Positions 43,068 to 53,417 are shown, counted from the stretch's first letter. The stretch: DNA of 64,000 bases from Pseudoalteromonas sp. NC201 (GCF_002850255.1 NZ_CP022522.1:2727125-2791124); one strand, 5' to 3'. Program-made: numbers and translations. Notes: a model not told the origin generated them from the letters alone.

Positions 43068-44447
43068 TTAGAACTTAGGCCCACCGCCACCGAACATGCC
43101 CGGTGGCATCATGCCTTTCATGTTCTTCATCATTTTCATCATGCCGCCTTTGCCTTTCATCTTCTTCATCATCTTCTGCATTTGGGTAAATTGCTTCAGC
43201 AACTTATTAATGTCTTGCACTTGCGTACCAGAACCCGCAGCGATACGCTTTTTACGCGAGCCTTTGATGATTTCAGGACGTGCACGCTCTTTTGGCGTCA
43301 TTGAGCTTATGATGGCTTCCATTTGGTTAAAGGTCTTATCGTTTACTTGACCTTTTACTGCATCTGGCAAGTTCGACATACCAGGCAGCTTTTCCATCAT
43401 CGACATCATACCGCCCATGTTTTTCATCTGGCGCAGCTGCTCAGCAAAATCTTCCAGTGTAAAACCGTCGCCTTTAAAGACTTTCTCAGCCACTTTTTGG
43501 GCTTTGTCTTTATCGACTTTCATTTCGACTTCTTCAATAAGCGACAGTACATCGCCCATACCTAGAATTCGAGATGCAACACGGTCAGGGTGGAATGGCT
43601 CTAAGGCATCGGTTCTTTCACCCACACCGATAAACTTAATGGGTTTACCGGTAATATGACGAATAGACAGAGCCGCACCGCCGCGCGCATCACCATCCGT
43701 CTTAGTTAAGATAACACCGCTAAGTGGCAGCGCTTCATCAAACGCTTTTGCTGTATTTGCAGCATCCTGACCTGTCATTGAGTCAACGACAAATAAGGTT
43801 TCAATCGGATCAATCGCCGCGTGTAAATCTTTGATTTCGTCCATCATGTCTGCATCTACGTGCAAACGACCTGCGGTATCCACAAGTACCACATCAATGA
43901 ACTTTTTCTTCGCGTGAGAAATAGCACCCGTTGCGATATCTACCGGCTTTTGTGAAATATCACTGGGGAAGAACTCGACGTCAACCTCTGCTGCTAGCGT
44001 TTCAAGCTGTTTGATAGCCGCTGGACGATAAACGTCAGCACTCACCACCAACACAGATTTCTTTTTGCGCTCTTTAAGGAATTTAGCCAGCTTACCAACA
44101 CTGGTGGTTTTACCCGCACCTTGAAGACCTGCCATCATGACGACAGCTGGCGGCTGCGCGTTTAGGTTCAGCTCCTCGTTGGCCTCACCCATCGACTTTT
44201 CAAGTTCTTCGCGAACAATCTTGATGAAAACCTGGCCTGGGCTCAGACTCTTTGTGACTTCTACACCAACCGCGCGTTCTTTTACTTGTTTTACAAAGTC
44301 GCGCACAACCGGCAAGGCAACGTCAGCCTCAAGCAATGCCATGCGTACTTCACGGAGTGTTTCTTTAATATTGTCTTCAGTTAGTCGGCCACGGCCACTG
44401 ATGTTTTTAAGCGTTTTTCCTAAACGCTCTTGGAGGTTTTCAAACAT
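43068..44447 (-). CDS. ffh: Signal recognition particle protein Ffh
   Basis: The 459-residue GTPase binds 4.5S RNA and signal sequences to target proteins to SecYEG through FtsY. N domain about 1-95; G domain with GLQGAGKTTSVGKLAKFL, DTAGRLHVD, TKTDGDARGG and GVGERTDALEPF; M domain from about 300 with methionine-rich helices (MKNMGGMMSMMEKLPGM) and the RNA-binding RIAAGSGTQVQDI. It ends in a glycine-rich GGGGPKF tail. The length is normal. Confidence 0.98.
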   Translation of the reverse strand: MFENLQERLGKTLKNISGRGRLTEDNIKETLREVRMALLEADVALPVVRDFVKQVKERAVGVEVTKSLSPGQVFIKIVREELEKSMGEANEELNLNAQPPAVVMMAGLQGAGKTTSVGKLAKFLKERKKKSVLVVSADVYRPAAIKQLETLAAEVDVEFFPSDISQKPVDIATGAISHAKKKFIDVVLVDTAGRLHVDADMMDEIKDLHAAIDPIETLFVVDSMTGQDAANTAKAFDEALPLSGVILTKTDGDARGGAALSIRHITGKPIKFIGVGERTDALEPFHPDRVASRILGMGDVLSLIEEVEMKVDKDKAQKVAEKVFKGDGFTLEDFAEQLRQMKNMGGMMSMMEKLPGMSNLPDAVKGQVNDKTFNQMEAIISSMTPKERARPEIIKGSRKKRIAAGSGTQVQDINKLLKQFTQMQKMMKKMKGKGGMMKMMKNMKGMMPPGMFGGGGPKF

Positions 44448-44654
44448 GTATCGGTTCCAAAATCTCGAAATTGTCGGGCATTATACTGATATGCGAGCCA
44501 CTAATACAGTATTCAAGCCGATTGTTCTGCTTTTTACGCTTTCGTTGAACGAAAATAAGAATAAGTTAACGGATTGAAATAAAACCCTATGCAAGCGCAG
44601 AGGCTTTAAATACAATAGCTAAAAAAGGAAAGCAAAAATTAGGCACTTATTTTT

Positions 44655-45461
44655 ATGTTGATTGTTAGCTTGTCATTAATCGCCTGTCTCTTTTACGTCA
44701 TGGCCACTAGCCATGTTTTATCGCGCTTATTTGACAAACAAGGTCCAGATCAAAAGAAAACCTTAATATTAAGCACTGTCGCCATTTTGACTCATATGCT
44801 AGTGTTGGTGAATTCTGTGTTTACGCACCAAGGACAAGATCTCAGTACCGTCAACGTTGCCTTGTTAACCTGTTGGGTTATCGTTGTTTCCGTAACGACC
44901 GTATCTTTACGCTTCCCTGCAACACTATTGCTGCCTGTGGTGTATGGCTTTGCCGCCATTTTGTTATTGGCAAGCCTGTTTATTCCACACCACATTATTA
45001 TGCATACAATAAACATAGATGTTGGTCTCGTTTTACATATTTCACTTTCTTTGTTGGCTTACTGCGTACTTATCATCGCCACCCTCTACGCCATTCAATT
45101 TATGTTTATTGATAAACGTCTAAAACAGCGGGATTTGGCGATTATGACCAGCCATCTACCGCCACTTATGCAAGTGGAAAGGCAGCTTTATCAACTGTTA
45201 TTTGTAGGCACAGGTTTATTAACGCTGGCATTGGCATCCGGTTTTTACTTTTTAGACGGTATGTTCGCTAAAGAGACTATTCACAAAACCATTTTATCTA
45301 TCGTTGCATGGCTTATCTATGTCGTCGTCGCCTTCGGGCATAGGCAGTTTGGCTGGCGCGGTAAGTCTGTGGTGATTTCAATCATAGCGGCTTCTGGCAT
45401 CGTGACTTTAGGTTACTTTGGCAGTCGCTTTATACAAGAAGTGATTTTAGGCAGGTTTTAA
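44655..45461 (+). CDS. ypjD: CcsA-like inner-membrane cytochrome c assembly-type protein YpjD
   Basis: The 268-residue protein has eight hydrophobic segments and the CcsA/CcmF-type histidine region (IDVGLVLHISLSLLAYCVLI; later GHRQFGWRGKSVV). It is the conserved neighbour of ffh and of the CorB-like gene in gammaproteobacteria. The exact role of YpjD is not settled. It is transcribed away from ffh. Confidence 0.92.
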   Translation: MLIVSLSLIACLFYVMATSHVLSRLFDKQGPDQKKTLILSTVAILTHMLVLVNSVFTHQGQDLSTVNVALLTCWVIVVSVTTVSLRFPATLLLPVVYGFAAILLLASLFIPHHIIMHTINIDVGLVLHISLSLLAYCVLIIATLYAIQFMFIDKRLKQRDLAIMTSHLPPLMQVERQLYQLLFVGTGLLTLALASGFYFLDGMFAKETIHKTILSIVAWLIYVVVAFGHRQFGWRGKSVVISIIAASGIVTLGYFGSRFIQEVILGRF

Positions 45462-45529
45462 ACTTTAACTTGACTATCGTAACTCACTAACGCTTAATAC
45501 TCTTTCGTAAGTAAAAAAGGGATCCACTG

Positions 45530-46792
45530 TTGGAAGACATATCGACCAGCGCCTTGTTTATCATACTCGGCGTGCTCATTTTGATGTCGGCTTATTTTTC
45601 TAGTTCAGAAACCGGTATCATGTCAATCAACCGTATTCGTCTACGCCATCTTGAAAAAGAAAATCACCGTGGTGCGAAGCGTGTAAGTAACCTCCTTAAC
45701 CGTCCTGACAGGCTGATTGGTCTGATCCTGATTGGAAATAACCTCGTCAATATTGCCGCTGCGCAAGTGGCTACCATCATTGGATTACGCCTGTATGGCG
45801 ATATGGGTATCGCAGTTGCTACTTTTGGTCTCACGCTTGTGGTTCTTATCTTCGCTGAAGTTACACCTAAGACTCTCGCGGCTTTATACCCTGAGAAAGT
45901 CGCGTTCCCAAGCTCTGTTATCCTCAAAGTATTGTTGAAGGTATTGTTCCCTTTAGTTGTGGCAACCAACTGGATCACCAATGGTATGTTGCGATTGGTC
46001 GGGATCACACCACAAGAGATTGAAGAGCACAGCCTAAGTAAAGAAGAATTAAAAACCGTGGTAAATGAGTCGAGCGCTATGTTGCCCTCAAACCACCAAA
46101 ACATGCTCACTTCTATCTTAGACTTGGATCACGTGACCGTAGAAGACATTATGATCCCACGCAGTGAAATCAATGCGATAGATATCAATGACGAGTGGAA
46201 AGATATTGCTCGCCAGCTCACGAATGCGCAGCACACCCGAGTGCTACTTTACCGTGACCAAATTGATGATGCAGTTGGTTTTATTCACGCTCGTGATGCG
46301 CTACGCCTACTGACAAAAGAGCAGTTTGATAAGCCGTCACTACTACGTGCGGTAAGAGAGATTTACTATGTACCAGAGAATACCTCGCTCAATACACAGC
46401 TGATTAAATTCCAAGAAGCCAAAGAGCGTATTGGTCTTGTTGTTGATGAGTATGGTGACATTCAAGGTCTGGTTACACTCGAAGATATTCTTGAAGAAGT
46501 TGTAGGTGACTTTACCACCACGCAGACGCGTGCGCCGAGCGAAGACGTAAACATGCAGCGTGATGGCTCAGTTATGGTTGACGGCAGTGTAAACGTGCGT
46601 GACTTAAATAAGGAAATGAGTTGGGACTTACCTACCGAAGGTCCTAAAACCCTGAGTGGCCTGATTGTAGAGCACCTTGAAGATATTCCAGATGCGCCTC
46701 TTGGCTTAACGATTTCTGGTTATAAGATGGAAGTCATTGAGATAAAAGAAAACATGATCAAGATGGTGAAAATTTCTTCTAATACCAATTAG
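45530..46792 (+). CDS. CorB/YfjD-like CNNM-CBS transport protein
   Basis: The product has 420 residues. It starts with TTG (45530), with AAGGG upstream and the family beginning ISTSALFIILGVLILMSAYFSSSET. Membrane CNNM domain (about 1-185), two CBS domains (about 200-325; TVEDIMIPRSEI, VDEYGDIQGLVTLEDILEEVVGD) and a C-terminal CorC_HlyC domain. Such proteins act in magnesium/cobalt export and resistance. The stop codon TAG and the last two codons lie inside the inverted repeat of a family A element. Without the insertion the frame would have ended two codons further, at a TAA now at 47198-47200, with a different tail. Confidence 0.93.
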   Translation: MEDISTSALFIILGVLILMSAYFSSSETGIMSINRIRLRHLEKENHRGAKRVSNLLNRPDRLIGLILIGNNLVNIAAAQVATIIGLRLYGDMGIAVATFGLTLVVLIFAEVTPKTLAALYPEKVAFPSSVILKVLLKVLFPLVVATNWITNGMLRLVGITPQEIEEHSLSKEELKTVVNESSAMLPSNHQNMLTSILDLDHVTVEDIMIPRSEINAIDINDEWKDIARQLTNAQHTRVLLYRDQIDDAVGFIHARDALRLLTKEQFDKPSLLRAVREIYYVPENTSLNTQLIKFQEAKERIGLVVDEYGDIQGLVTLEDILEEVVGDFTTTQTRAPSEDVNMQRDGSVMVDGSVNVRDLNKEMSWDLPTEGPKTLSGLIVEHLEDIPDAPLGLTISGYKMEVIEIKENMIKMVKISSNTN

Positions 46793-47190
46793 CTTAATTA
46801 AGTGGTCTATGTTGAGGCAAGAAAATCTTGTCGATAACACCGCTACCACGTCCTGCTATCGCCAAGGTACCTACATCCATATAGGCAAGGCAAAAATTTT
46901 ACTATTTAACCTGAGGTTTGGATAAGGAATGTTCCAACTCATTGTTGCTAAAGCAGAACTTAGTTTTCTCCTTGTCTAGCCAGCAAGTTTTAGGGAAAAC
47001 AAGGCGAATTTACGCACCAATAGCTGGCTATTGGAAGTGAATTCAACGCAGTTAGCGCTAAAACTGGCTGCTAGAAAGGCATTAATTATCCGCAGCTCAG
47101 GTTATTTAGTTGTTCTAAATGAGAAATTTTTAACGCAGTTAGCGTCAGATTTTATCCTTCAAATTGAGCAAGTATTAAGACTAATTGGTA
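46783..47190 (-). mobile_element. Family A miniature inverted-repeat element, copy 2, interrupted by a family B copy
   Basis: It is bounded by TACCAATT and AATTGGTA (perfect 8-bp inverted repeat) and flanked by TAA on both sides (46780-46782 and 47191-47193). Removing the inserted B element (196 bp) and its 4-bp duplication leaves 208 bp, exactly the length of copy 1, and the two parts read continuously against copy 1 in the reverse orientation. Confidence 0.88.
46908..47103 (+). mobile_element. Family B miniature inverted-repeat element, copy 2 (196 bp), nested in family A
   Basis: It has the same length and orientation as copy 1, with ends AACCTGAGGTTTGGATAA / inverse (15 of 18) and ATTT duplicated on both sides (46904-46907 and 47104-47107). 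The interrupted A sequence is restored by deleting the element and one ATTT. Confidence 0.9.
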
Positions 47191-47245
47191 TAACTCTTAA
47201 GCAAGTAAACTCAATTGCGGTGTTGAAAGTAACACCGCAATTTCC

Positions 47246-47854
47246 TCAAGAAAAAATTCGCTCGAACCAGTTCTTATCTAAATCATCTTCACAGCGTTTA
47301 AGTTGAACGGCATAGCGCGCAGCTCGATGCTTTACCTTATTTGCGACTTGCATTAACCATTTCTTATTTTTATAAGTGCCACGACGATAACCGCCCCAGC
47401 CTTCATGATAATTGAGGTATTGTGCATAAGCGTCCCATTTTGACACGCCGTTTACTTTGTGAGTTTTGTATACGAACCAAGCCATAAAATCGATGGCGTC
47501 TTCAAAGTCATCGCGATCTGCACCTGAGTTTCCAGTTTCACGAATATAATCAGACCAGGTCGGAGTTTTGGCTTGAGAGTAGCCATAAGCAGAGCTCACT
47601 CTGCCAACAGGAATAAACCACAGGAAATATTCCATAGGAGGAGCCGCATCGTGACGAAAAGAGCTTTCTTGGTACATCATGCTCATCAGTACATGCTTTG
47701 GTGAGCCCCATTTTTCTTGAGCATCACGAGCATCATAATACCAATCTTCTTTTTCCTCAAAAATTTTACAAATATCATGAGGTTGTTTAGGTGGTGCAGT
47801 AGCACATCCGGATAAAACGGCGACGAGGCTAATTAAAATTAATTTTTTTTGCAT
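47246..47854 (-). CDS. Lytic transglycosylase (SLT domain) lipoprotein
   Basis: The product has 202 residues. A lipobox VLSGC at about 13-17 makes it an outer-membrane-anchored periplasmic protein. The SLT lysozyme-like domain has the catalytic glutamate in MMYQESSFRH, then SAYGYSQAKTPTW and QYLNYHEGWGGYRRG. It cleaves peptidoglycan glycan strands. Its genome neighbours give no link to a secretion system, so general wall turnover is likely. Confidence 0.9.
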   Translation of the reverse strand: MQKKLILISLVAVLSGCATAPPKQPHDICKIFEEKEDWYYDARDAQEKWGSPKHVLMSMMYQESSFRHDAAPPMEYFLWFIPVGRVSSAYGYSQAKTPTWSDYIRETGNSGADRDDFEDAIDFMAWFVYKTHKVNGVSKWDAYAQYLNYHEGWGGYRRGTYKNKKWLMQVANKVKHRAARYAVQLKRCEDDLDKNWFERIFS

Positions 47855-47945
47855 TTTTTCGAAACCTAATGAACTTTTACAATTTGCATTGGTCTGAACT
47901 TATGAATGCAGCAGTTTAGCATTGTTTCATCCCTGAAATTTATTT

Positions 47946-47973
47946 GCGCAGCCTTATGGCTGCGCTTTTTTTT
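47946..47973 (+). terminator. Strong plus-oriented hairpin terminator between two minus-strand genes
   Basis: The stem GCGCAGCC / GGCTGCGC has a 4-base loop and is followed by eight T on the plus strand. On the minus strand, where gshA ends nearby, the hairpin is followed only by an A/T-mixed stretch, so it would work poorly in that direction. Confidence 0.7.
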
Positions 47974-47983
47974 GCCTTGTGCA

Positions 47984-49561
47984 TTATGCCCTTGAAAAAT
48001 AATCGTCAAGGAAAGCCGTGAAGTCTACCGTATCCGCAGCTCTAACCGCAGCCTCATCCTCGAAAGACTGACGTGCAAATGACTTCAGCGTATCTTCATC
48101 GTAATAACCATATTTAATATCTTGATGAAGTTGCTTATATTTTTTCGCAAGTTCAATGCCCATTGAGCCTTGTTCTAAGGTACGACTCTTCAGTTGAGAT
48201 AGCAACTGCCCAGAAAAAGTAAGTGCAGGCGTTTCAATTGACAACATTAATTTTTCCACCGTCGCCACATAGACTGATTGTTCAGTACTCGCATCTAACA
48301 TTTTTGCGACTTTGAGTAAGTCTGTAAAAATCTCTGTGCCCCACTGTTTCACACTCACAGGCTCACCCGCTTTACTCAGTTCAAGTGCTGTGCAGCGACC
48401 TTGGTTAACCACCTGATGTAAATTCTTACCAGCGAGCTTCTGCGCTTCAAACGAAAGTTCAGGGCTTGGCTTTAACAAACAATAGGTTAAAAACACGTCT
48501 AGGAAGTGGATTTGCTCCAGACTCACACCGGTGTGCTCGAATGGGTTAACATCCAGCGCACGAATTTCGATATATTCGATACCACCACGTTCAAGTGCCT
48601 GAGTCGGCGTTTCACCAGACTTGGCATTGCGTTTTGGTCTAATTGGTGAGTAGAACTCATTTTCAATTTGTAAAATGTTGCGATTCAGCTGTTTTGGCTC
48701 TGCTGCTCGATAGTCTGGAATTTCATGATATAAGTCGGAGCGGCAACGAATGGCTTGTCGCAAGCCTTCAATATACTCATCCAGATCGTTATACATCACC
48801 TTAAGCGAGCTTTGTGCGCTATTGGTATAACCTAAATCACCCAGTCTAAGTGCGGTGCCATATTCAAGATATATGGAGCCATTTTCTAGCTTACTAAATG
48901 GCAAGTCGCTCTTTTTACCTTGCAAAAATGACGGACAAAGCGCAGGAGATGCGCCAAACAGGTAGCTTATCAGCCACATTTCACGCTTGAAGTTACGAAT
49001 GAGGCCTAAATACTGCTGGGAGATAAATGATTGTTGAGGGTTATCATCTTCAGACATCACTTGCAGGCTTTGCCATACGGTCTCTGGAAACGAAATATTG
49101 AAGTGCACACCCGCAATGGCCTGCATCATACTGCCATAGCGATTTTTCAGCCCTTCACGATATAGGGTTTTCATTTTGCCGATATTAGAAGTGCCAAACT
49201 GTGCTAGGACAATATCTTCTTCATCCTCAATAAAGCACGGCATCGACAAAGGCCACAGTAACTCATCACCCATGTTAGCCAAAGTAAACTTCTGTAGATC
49301 AGAAAGTTGCGCTAATGTCTCTTGTGGGTCCTCACTCACTGGAGTGATAAATTCGAGTAGCGACTCTGAAAAATCAGTGGTGATATGACCATTGGTCAAT
49401 GCATGGCCCGTCTTTTCTGGATGCGGTGTTTTCGCTATTTTTCCCGACCCTTGGATCCGCAATGCCTCACGTTCGATACCTCTTTTGATACCTTTGAAAA
49501 CGCCGCGATGCGCGCCGTCAGACAATAAGTCCAGCTTAGTGTTTAAGTCTAATTGTTTCAA
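47984..49561 (-). CDS. gshA: Glutamate-cysteine ligase
   Basis: The 525-residue cytosolic enzyme makes gamma-glutamylcysteine from glutamate, cysteine and ATP, the first step to glutathione. Signatures: GIKRGIEREALRI, HITTDFSESLLEFITP, MQAIAGVHFNISFPE, SIYLEYGTALRLGDLGYTN and GIEYIEIRALDVNPFEHTG. The chosen start is TTG at 49561, with GAGGAA six bases before. A longer frame from another TTG at 49594 has no such site and adds eleven residues not seen in E. coli GshA. Confidence 0.94.
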   Translation of the reverse strand: MKQLDLNTKLDLLSDGAHRGVFKGIKRGIEREALRIQGSGKIAKTPHPEKTGHALTNGHITTDFSESLLEFITPVSEDPQETLAQLSDLQKFTLANMGDELLWPLSMPCFIEDEEDIVLAQFGTSNIGKMKTLYREGLKNRYGSMMQAIAGVHFNISFPETVWQSLQVMSEDDNPQQSFISQQYLGLIRNFKREMWLISYLFGASPALCPSFLQGKKSDLPFSKLENGSIYLEYGTALRLGDLGYTNSAQSSLKVMYNDLDEYIEGLRQAIRCRSDLYHEIPDYRAAEPKQLNRNILQIENEFYSPIRPKRNAKSGETPTQALERGGIEYIEIRALDVNPFEHTGVSLEQIHFLDVFLTYCLLKPSPELSFEAQKLAGKNLHQVVNQGRCTALELSKAGEPVSVKQWGTEIFTDLLKVAKMLDASTEQSVYVATVEKLMLSIETPALTFSGQLLSQLKSRTLEQGSMGIELAKKYKQLHQDIKYGYYDEDTLKSFARQSFEDEAAVRAADTVDFTAFLDDYFSRA

Positions 49562-49689
49562 AAATTCTTCCTCGAACCTACAGGCCAATTTCAAGTTTAT
49601 GGGGTCGAAACCAAATTATACCAAGTGTATTCATTAAATGAGTGATTTAAACCGAGCAATCAATTTAAATATGGTTACTTTTAGTATAC

Positions 49690-50625
49690 TTAGGCCTTAA
49701 TAATAACTTTGCCAACATGCTTACCACTTTCCATACAGTGATGAGCCAGCGCAATATCCGCCATCGCAAAGTAATGACTTACATTTATGCTGATTTTGCC
49801 AGCTTGGTACGCCTGATACAAATATTTAAGATCGTCTAAATTACTCGCAACCAACATCCCCTCAGCCCTTACACCCCTTGTCGTAGCTCGCTCACAGACC
49901 ATTTCTTTGGTGACGCTGGGAATAGTCACTAGGTGCGAATCCGGCTTCATCGAGTCGACACACTGTAATGCAATATCGCCACCAATTAAGTCCAGTAAAT
50001 CGCATTCAACTTGGTGCTGATAAAATTCGTCATAACTTATTGCCGTTACCTTAAGCTTTGACAACAATTCGTGCTCAGGCCGGGTCGAGACAGCAACTAC
50101 CTTTCGACCTTCAAGCTGTGCTAGTTGAACTGCTAAATGCCCCACGCCACCGGTTGGTGCCAATACATATAGTGGACGATTATGATTCGAAAATTTATCT
50201 AGCGCTTGTTTTGCCGTAAGACCCGCAAGACAAAGACCTGCAATATCTGGATTTTCTTGCAAAGAAACCTTAATGAGCTCTGGCTCAAGCGCCACTACAT
50301 AATCACTATAGGTTCCGGGGTTACTTGCAAACCCAATCATACCGATGACAAGGTCGCCTACTTTAAATTGGCTATCTGGGCCATAAACCTCAACCACCTC
50401 ACCATACAGATCATATCCGAGCGGCAAAAAGGCATCTGCGCTTTTTTGCGCTGCAACATAACCAAGGCCTTGCCTGGTTTTCACTTCAATAGGATTAACG
50501 CTGGTACTGTTTACTTTTATGCGCACTTGGCCTGAACTAAGCGCTGGCAAAGAAATGGTGGTACTACACAGCTGATTGCTATCACCAAATTCGTAGATAC
50601 CGTAAGTGGTTGACTTATTTATCAT
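49690..50625 (-). CDS. MDR-family NADPH:quinone reductase-like oxidoreductase
   Basis: The 311-residue protein has a GroES-like N-terminal half (LSSGQVRIKVNSTSVNPIEVKTRQG, GYDLYGEVVEV, FKVGDLVIGM) and a nucleotide-binding half (LAPTGGVGHLAVQLAQLEGRKVVAV). There are no zinc-ligand cysteines, so it is of the quinone-oxidoreductase type. It uses NADPH to reduce quinones or enones. The substrate is unknown. Confidence 0.88.
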   Translation of the reverse strand: MINKSTTYGIYEFGDSNQLCSTTISLPALSSGQVRIKVNSTSVNPIEVKTRQGLGYVAAQKSADAFLPLGYDLYGEVVEVYGPDSQFKVGDLVIGMIGFASNPGTYSDYVVALEPELIKVSLQENPDIAGLCLAGLTAKQALDKFSNHNRPLYVLAPTGGVGHLAVQLAQLEGRKVVAVSTRPEHELLSKLKVTAISYDEFYQHQVECDLLDLIGGDIALQCVDSMKPDSHLVTIPSVTKEMVCERATTRGVRAEGMLVASNLDDLKYLYQAYQAGKISINVSHYFAMADIALAHHCMESGKHVGKVIIKA

Positions 50626-50711
50626 GTGCGGCTTTCTTAGAAGACAGTTTGTTATCTTTGTAGAATACGCGAAAGGGTAAAGAGTTTGAAGAAATTTACA
50701 GTATGGGAAAG

Positions 50712-50748
50712 AAAAACGCTCTTACAGTATGGCTGTAAGAGCGTTTAG
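50712..50748 (-). terminator. Terminator of clpB
   Basis: The perfect 14-bp stem AAACGCTCTTACAG / CTGTAAGAGCGTTT has a 5-base loop, with a TTTTTC tail on the minus strand, eight bases after the clpB stop. Confidence 0.92.
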
Positions 50749-50753
50749 CCATA

Positions 50754-53327
50754 TTAGTGATTGAACACTATCTGGTCGTCGACAACCTCGATTTTAATGG
50801 TATCTCCAGTCACAAACTTACCTTGTAACAAGTCCTGCGCCAACGGGTTTTCAATATATTGTTGCACTGCTCGTTTTAGAGGACGAGCACCATATACCGG
50901 ATCAAATCCGCTTGCAGCGATTTTATCAAGCGCGGCGTCACTGAGCTCAAGCACAAACCCTCTTTCAGTCAAGCGTTTACTTAATCTGTCTAACTGGATA
51001 CTCGCAATTTCTTTAATATGTTCATTGATAAGCGGGTGAAACACCACAGTTTCATCAATGCGGTTAATAAATTCAGGTCTAAACTGACTTGCGAGCACGG
51101 CCATAACACGCTCCTTGAGTGTCGCGTAGTCGTTATTTCCTGCTTGCTCTTGAATGACATCCGACCCTAAGTTCGAGGTCATGATGATCACCGCATTTTT
51201 AAAATCAACCGTGCGACCTTGACCATCAGTCAAGCGACCATCGTCCAAGACCTGCAATAAGATATTAAATACATCTGGATGCGCTTTTTCCACTTCATCA
51301 AGCAAAATCACAGAATAAGGACGACGCCTTACCGCTTCTGTCAAATAGCCGCCTTCCTCGTAGCCAACATAGCCAGGAGGTGCACCAACCAAGCGCGCAA
51401 CTGAGTGTTTTTCCATAAACTCGGACATATCAATGCGCACCATGGCGTCTTCTGTATCAAACATAAAGTTGGCTAACGCTTTGGTCAGCTCCGTTTTACC
51501 GACCCCTGTTGGACCTAAGAACAAAAACGAACCAATTGGGCGATTTGGGTCTGCAAGCCCGGCTCGCGAGCGACGGATAGCGTTGGCAACCGCATTAACG
51601 GCTTCGTCTTGACCAATCACTTTTTTGTGAAGCTCGTCTTCCATTTGCAGTAACTTTTCACGCTCACCTTGAAGCATTTTTGCGACTGGGATCCCAGTCC
51701 AGCGCGATAAAATTTCTGCAATTTCATCTTCACCGACCTGATTTTTTAAAAGACTCATTTCCTGCATTTCAGCCTGAGAAGCAAGGTCTAGTTTTCGCTC
51801 AAGCTCAGGGATCCGACCATATTGTAGTTCGGACATACGTTGCAAGTCACTTGCTCGACGCGCGACTTCTAGATCTAAACGCGCTTGCTCAAGCTCAGCC
51901 TTAATCACTTGTGTGCCTTGTAGTGAGGCTTTTTCGGCATTCCACACTTCATCAAGCTCTCGATACTCAGCTTCTAATTCATTAATGAGCGTTTGCATCT
52001 CAGTGCGACGCTTTTGACTCGCTTCATCTTTCTCTTTTGCCAGCGCGTTATCTTCCAATTTTAGTTGGATAATACGGCGCTCTAGTCTGTCTAATTGCTC
52101 CGGCTTTGAGTCAATTTGCAGCCGAATTGAAGACCCTGCTTCGTCTATCAAATCGATAGCTTTATCTGGAAGCTGCCGATCTGAGATATAACGATGTGAT
52201 AAATTAGCCGCAGCGACAATCGCGGGATCGGTAATATCCACTGAATGGTGCAACTCGTAACGCTCTTTTAAGCCACGTAGAATCGCGATGGTGTCCTCTA
52301 CGGTTGGCTCTGCAACAAATACTTTTTGGAAACGACGCTCAAGTGCCGCATCCTTTTCAATATACTGACGATATTCATCGAGCGTGGTCGCCCCCACACA
52401 GTGAAGCTCACCACGAGCAAGTGCGGGTTTTAGCATGTTACCTGCATCCATTGCACCGTCGGTCTTGCCAGCCCCTACCATAGTATGGATTTCATCAATA
52501 AAGAGAATAACTTGACCTTCTTCTTTAGCCAGCTCGTTCAATACCGACTTTAGGCGCTCTTCAAATTCACCACGGTATTTGGCTCCTGCCACCAATGCTC
52601 CCATATCCAGCGATAGTACGCGCTTACTTTTCAAACCTTCAGGAACTTCACCGTTGATAATACGCTGCGCGAGCCCCTCAACGATGGCGGTTTTACCAAC
52701 GCCCGGTTCACCGATAAGTACAGGGTTGTTTTTAGTACGGCGCTGTAGCACTTGAATAGTGCGGCGAATTTCGTCGTCACGGCCAATAACAGGATCAAGC
52801 TTACCTTGCTCAGCACGCTCAGTGAGATCGATGGTAAATTTCTCAAGAGCTTGGCGAGTGTCTTCAGCATTAGGGTCATCCACTTTTTGACCCCCTCGAA
52901 TAGCCTTAATGGCTTGCTCGATCTTTGGCTGGGTGATGTTAAGCGCTTTGAAAATCTCGCCTAATGGGCCTTTATCTTCGCACGCAGCAAAAACAAATAA
53001 CTCGCTGGAGATATATTTATCTTTACGCTTTTGTGCATATTTATCACACAGATTGATCAGTGAAATAAGGTTATTTGAAAGCTGTACATCACCACCTACA
53101 CCTTCTACTTTAAATAGCTTTTCAATGGCTTGTGACAACTTAGTATTAAGCTCGTCGGCGCTCACACCTGCTTGTGCTAATAATGCGCGCACACTCGAGC
53201 CGCTCTGTTGGAGCAAAGCATACATTAAATGAACAGGTTCAATAAATTGGTGATCGCGCCCAAGCGCTAATGACTGCGCATCAGAAAGCGCAGCTTGGAA
53301 CTTGCTTGTAAATCTATCTAAACGCAT
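50754..53327 (-). CDS. clpB: ATP-dependent chaperone ClpB
   Basis: The 857-residue hexameric disaggregase works with DnaK. N domain about 1-145; NBD1 with Walker [14 protein letters not shown] and Walker [14 protein letters not shown]; coiled-coil middle domain about 410-530; NBD2 with [14 protein letters not shown] and [14 protein letters not shown]; small D2 domain at the end ([14 protein letters not shown]). The length is normal. A sigma-32-like promoter stands 40-66 bases upstream. Confidence 0.98.
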   Translation of the reverse strand: MRLDRFTSKFQAALSDAQSLALGRDHQFIEPVHLMYALLQQSGSSVRALLAQAGVSADELNTKLSQAIEKLFKVEGVGGDVQLSNNLISLINLCDKYAQKRKDKYISSELFVFAACEDKGPLGEIFKALNITQPKIEQAIKAIRGGQKVDDPNAEDTRQALEKFTIDLTERAEQGKLDPVIGRDDEIRRTIQVLQRRTKNNPVLIGEPGVGKTAIVEGLAQRIINGEVPEGLKSKRVLSLDMGALVAGAKYRGEFEERLKSVLNELAKEEGQVILFIDEIHTMVGAGKTDGAMDAGNMLKPALARGELHCVGATTLDEYRQYIEKDAALERRFQKVFVAEPTVEDTIAILRGLKERYELHHSVDITDPAIVAAANLSHRYISDRQLPDKAIDLIDEAGSSIRLQIDSKPEQLDRLERRIIQLKLEDNALAKEKDEASQKRRTEMQTLINELEAEYRELDEVWNAEKASLQGTQVIKAELEQARLDLEVARRASDLQRMSELQYGRIPELERKLDLASQAEMQEMSLLKNQVGEDEIAEILSRWTGIPVAKMLQGEREKLLQMEDELHKKVIGQDEAVNAVANAIRRSRAGLADPNRPIGSFLFLGPTGVGKTELTKALANFMFDTEDAMVRIDMSEFMEKHSVARLVGAPPGYVGYEEGGYLTEAVRRRPYSVILLDEVEKAHPDVFNILLQVLDDGRLTDGQGRTVDFKNAVIIMTSNLGSDVIQEQAGNNDYATLKERVMAVLASQFRPEFINRIDETVVFHPLINEHIKEIASIQLDRLSKRLTERGFVLELSDAALDKIAASGFDPVYGARPLKRAVQQYIENPLAQDLLQGKFVTGDTIKIEVVDDQIVFNH

Positions 53328-53366
53328 GATTTATTTACCCATATAAAATATCGAATTACCTTATTT

Positions 53367-53393
53367 ATGGGTATTAACTGAACGAAGATCAAG
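53367..53393 (-). promoter_or_regulatory. Sigma-32 (heat-shock)-like promoter of clpB
   Basis: On the minus strand CTTGATC (53393-53387) and ACCCAT (53372-53367) are separated by 14 bases, close to the heat-shock consensus CTTGAAA-N13-15-CCCCAT. The position fits transcription of clpB. Confidence 0.6.
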
Positions 53394-53417
53394 CGTAAAA
53401 GTAATAATTTACCCTGA

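Noticed and set aside
44137..44577. 146-codon plus-strand frame over the ffh start
   Set aside because: Antisense of the Ffh N domain; Ser/Thr-rich low-complexity translation without motifs.
47031..47306. 91-codon plus-strand frame after the CorB-like gene
   Set aside because: It runs through the nested mobile elements and out the far side; it has no ribosome-binding site and is not protein-like.
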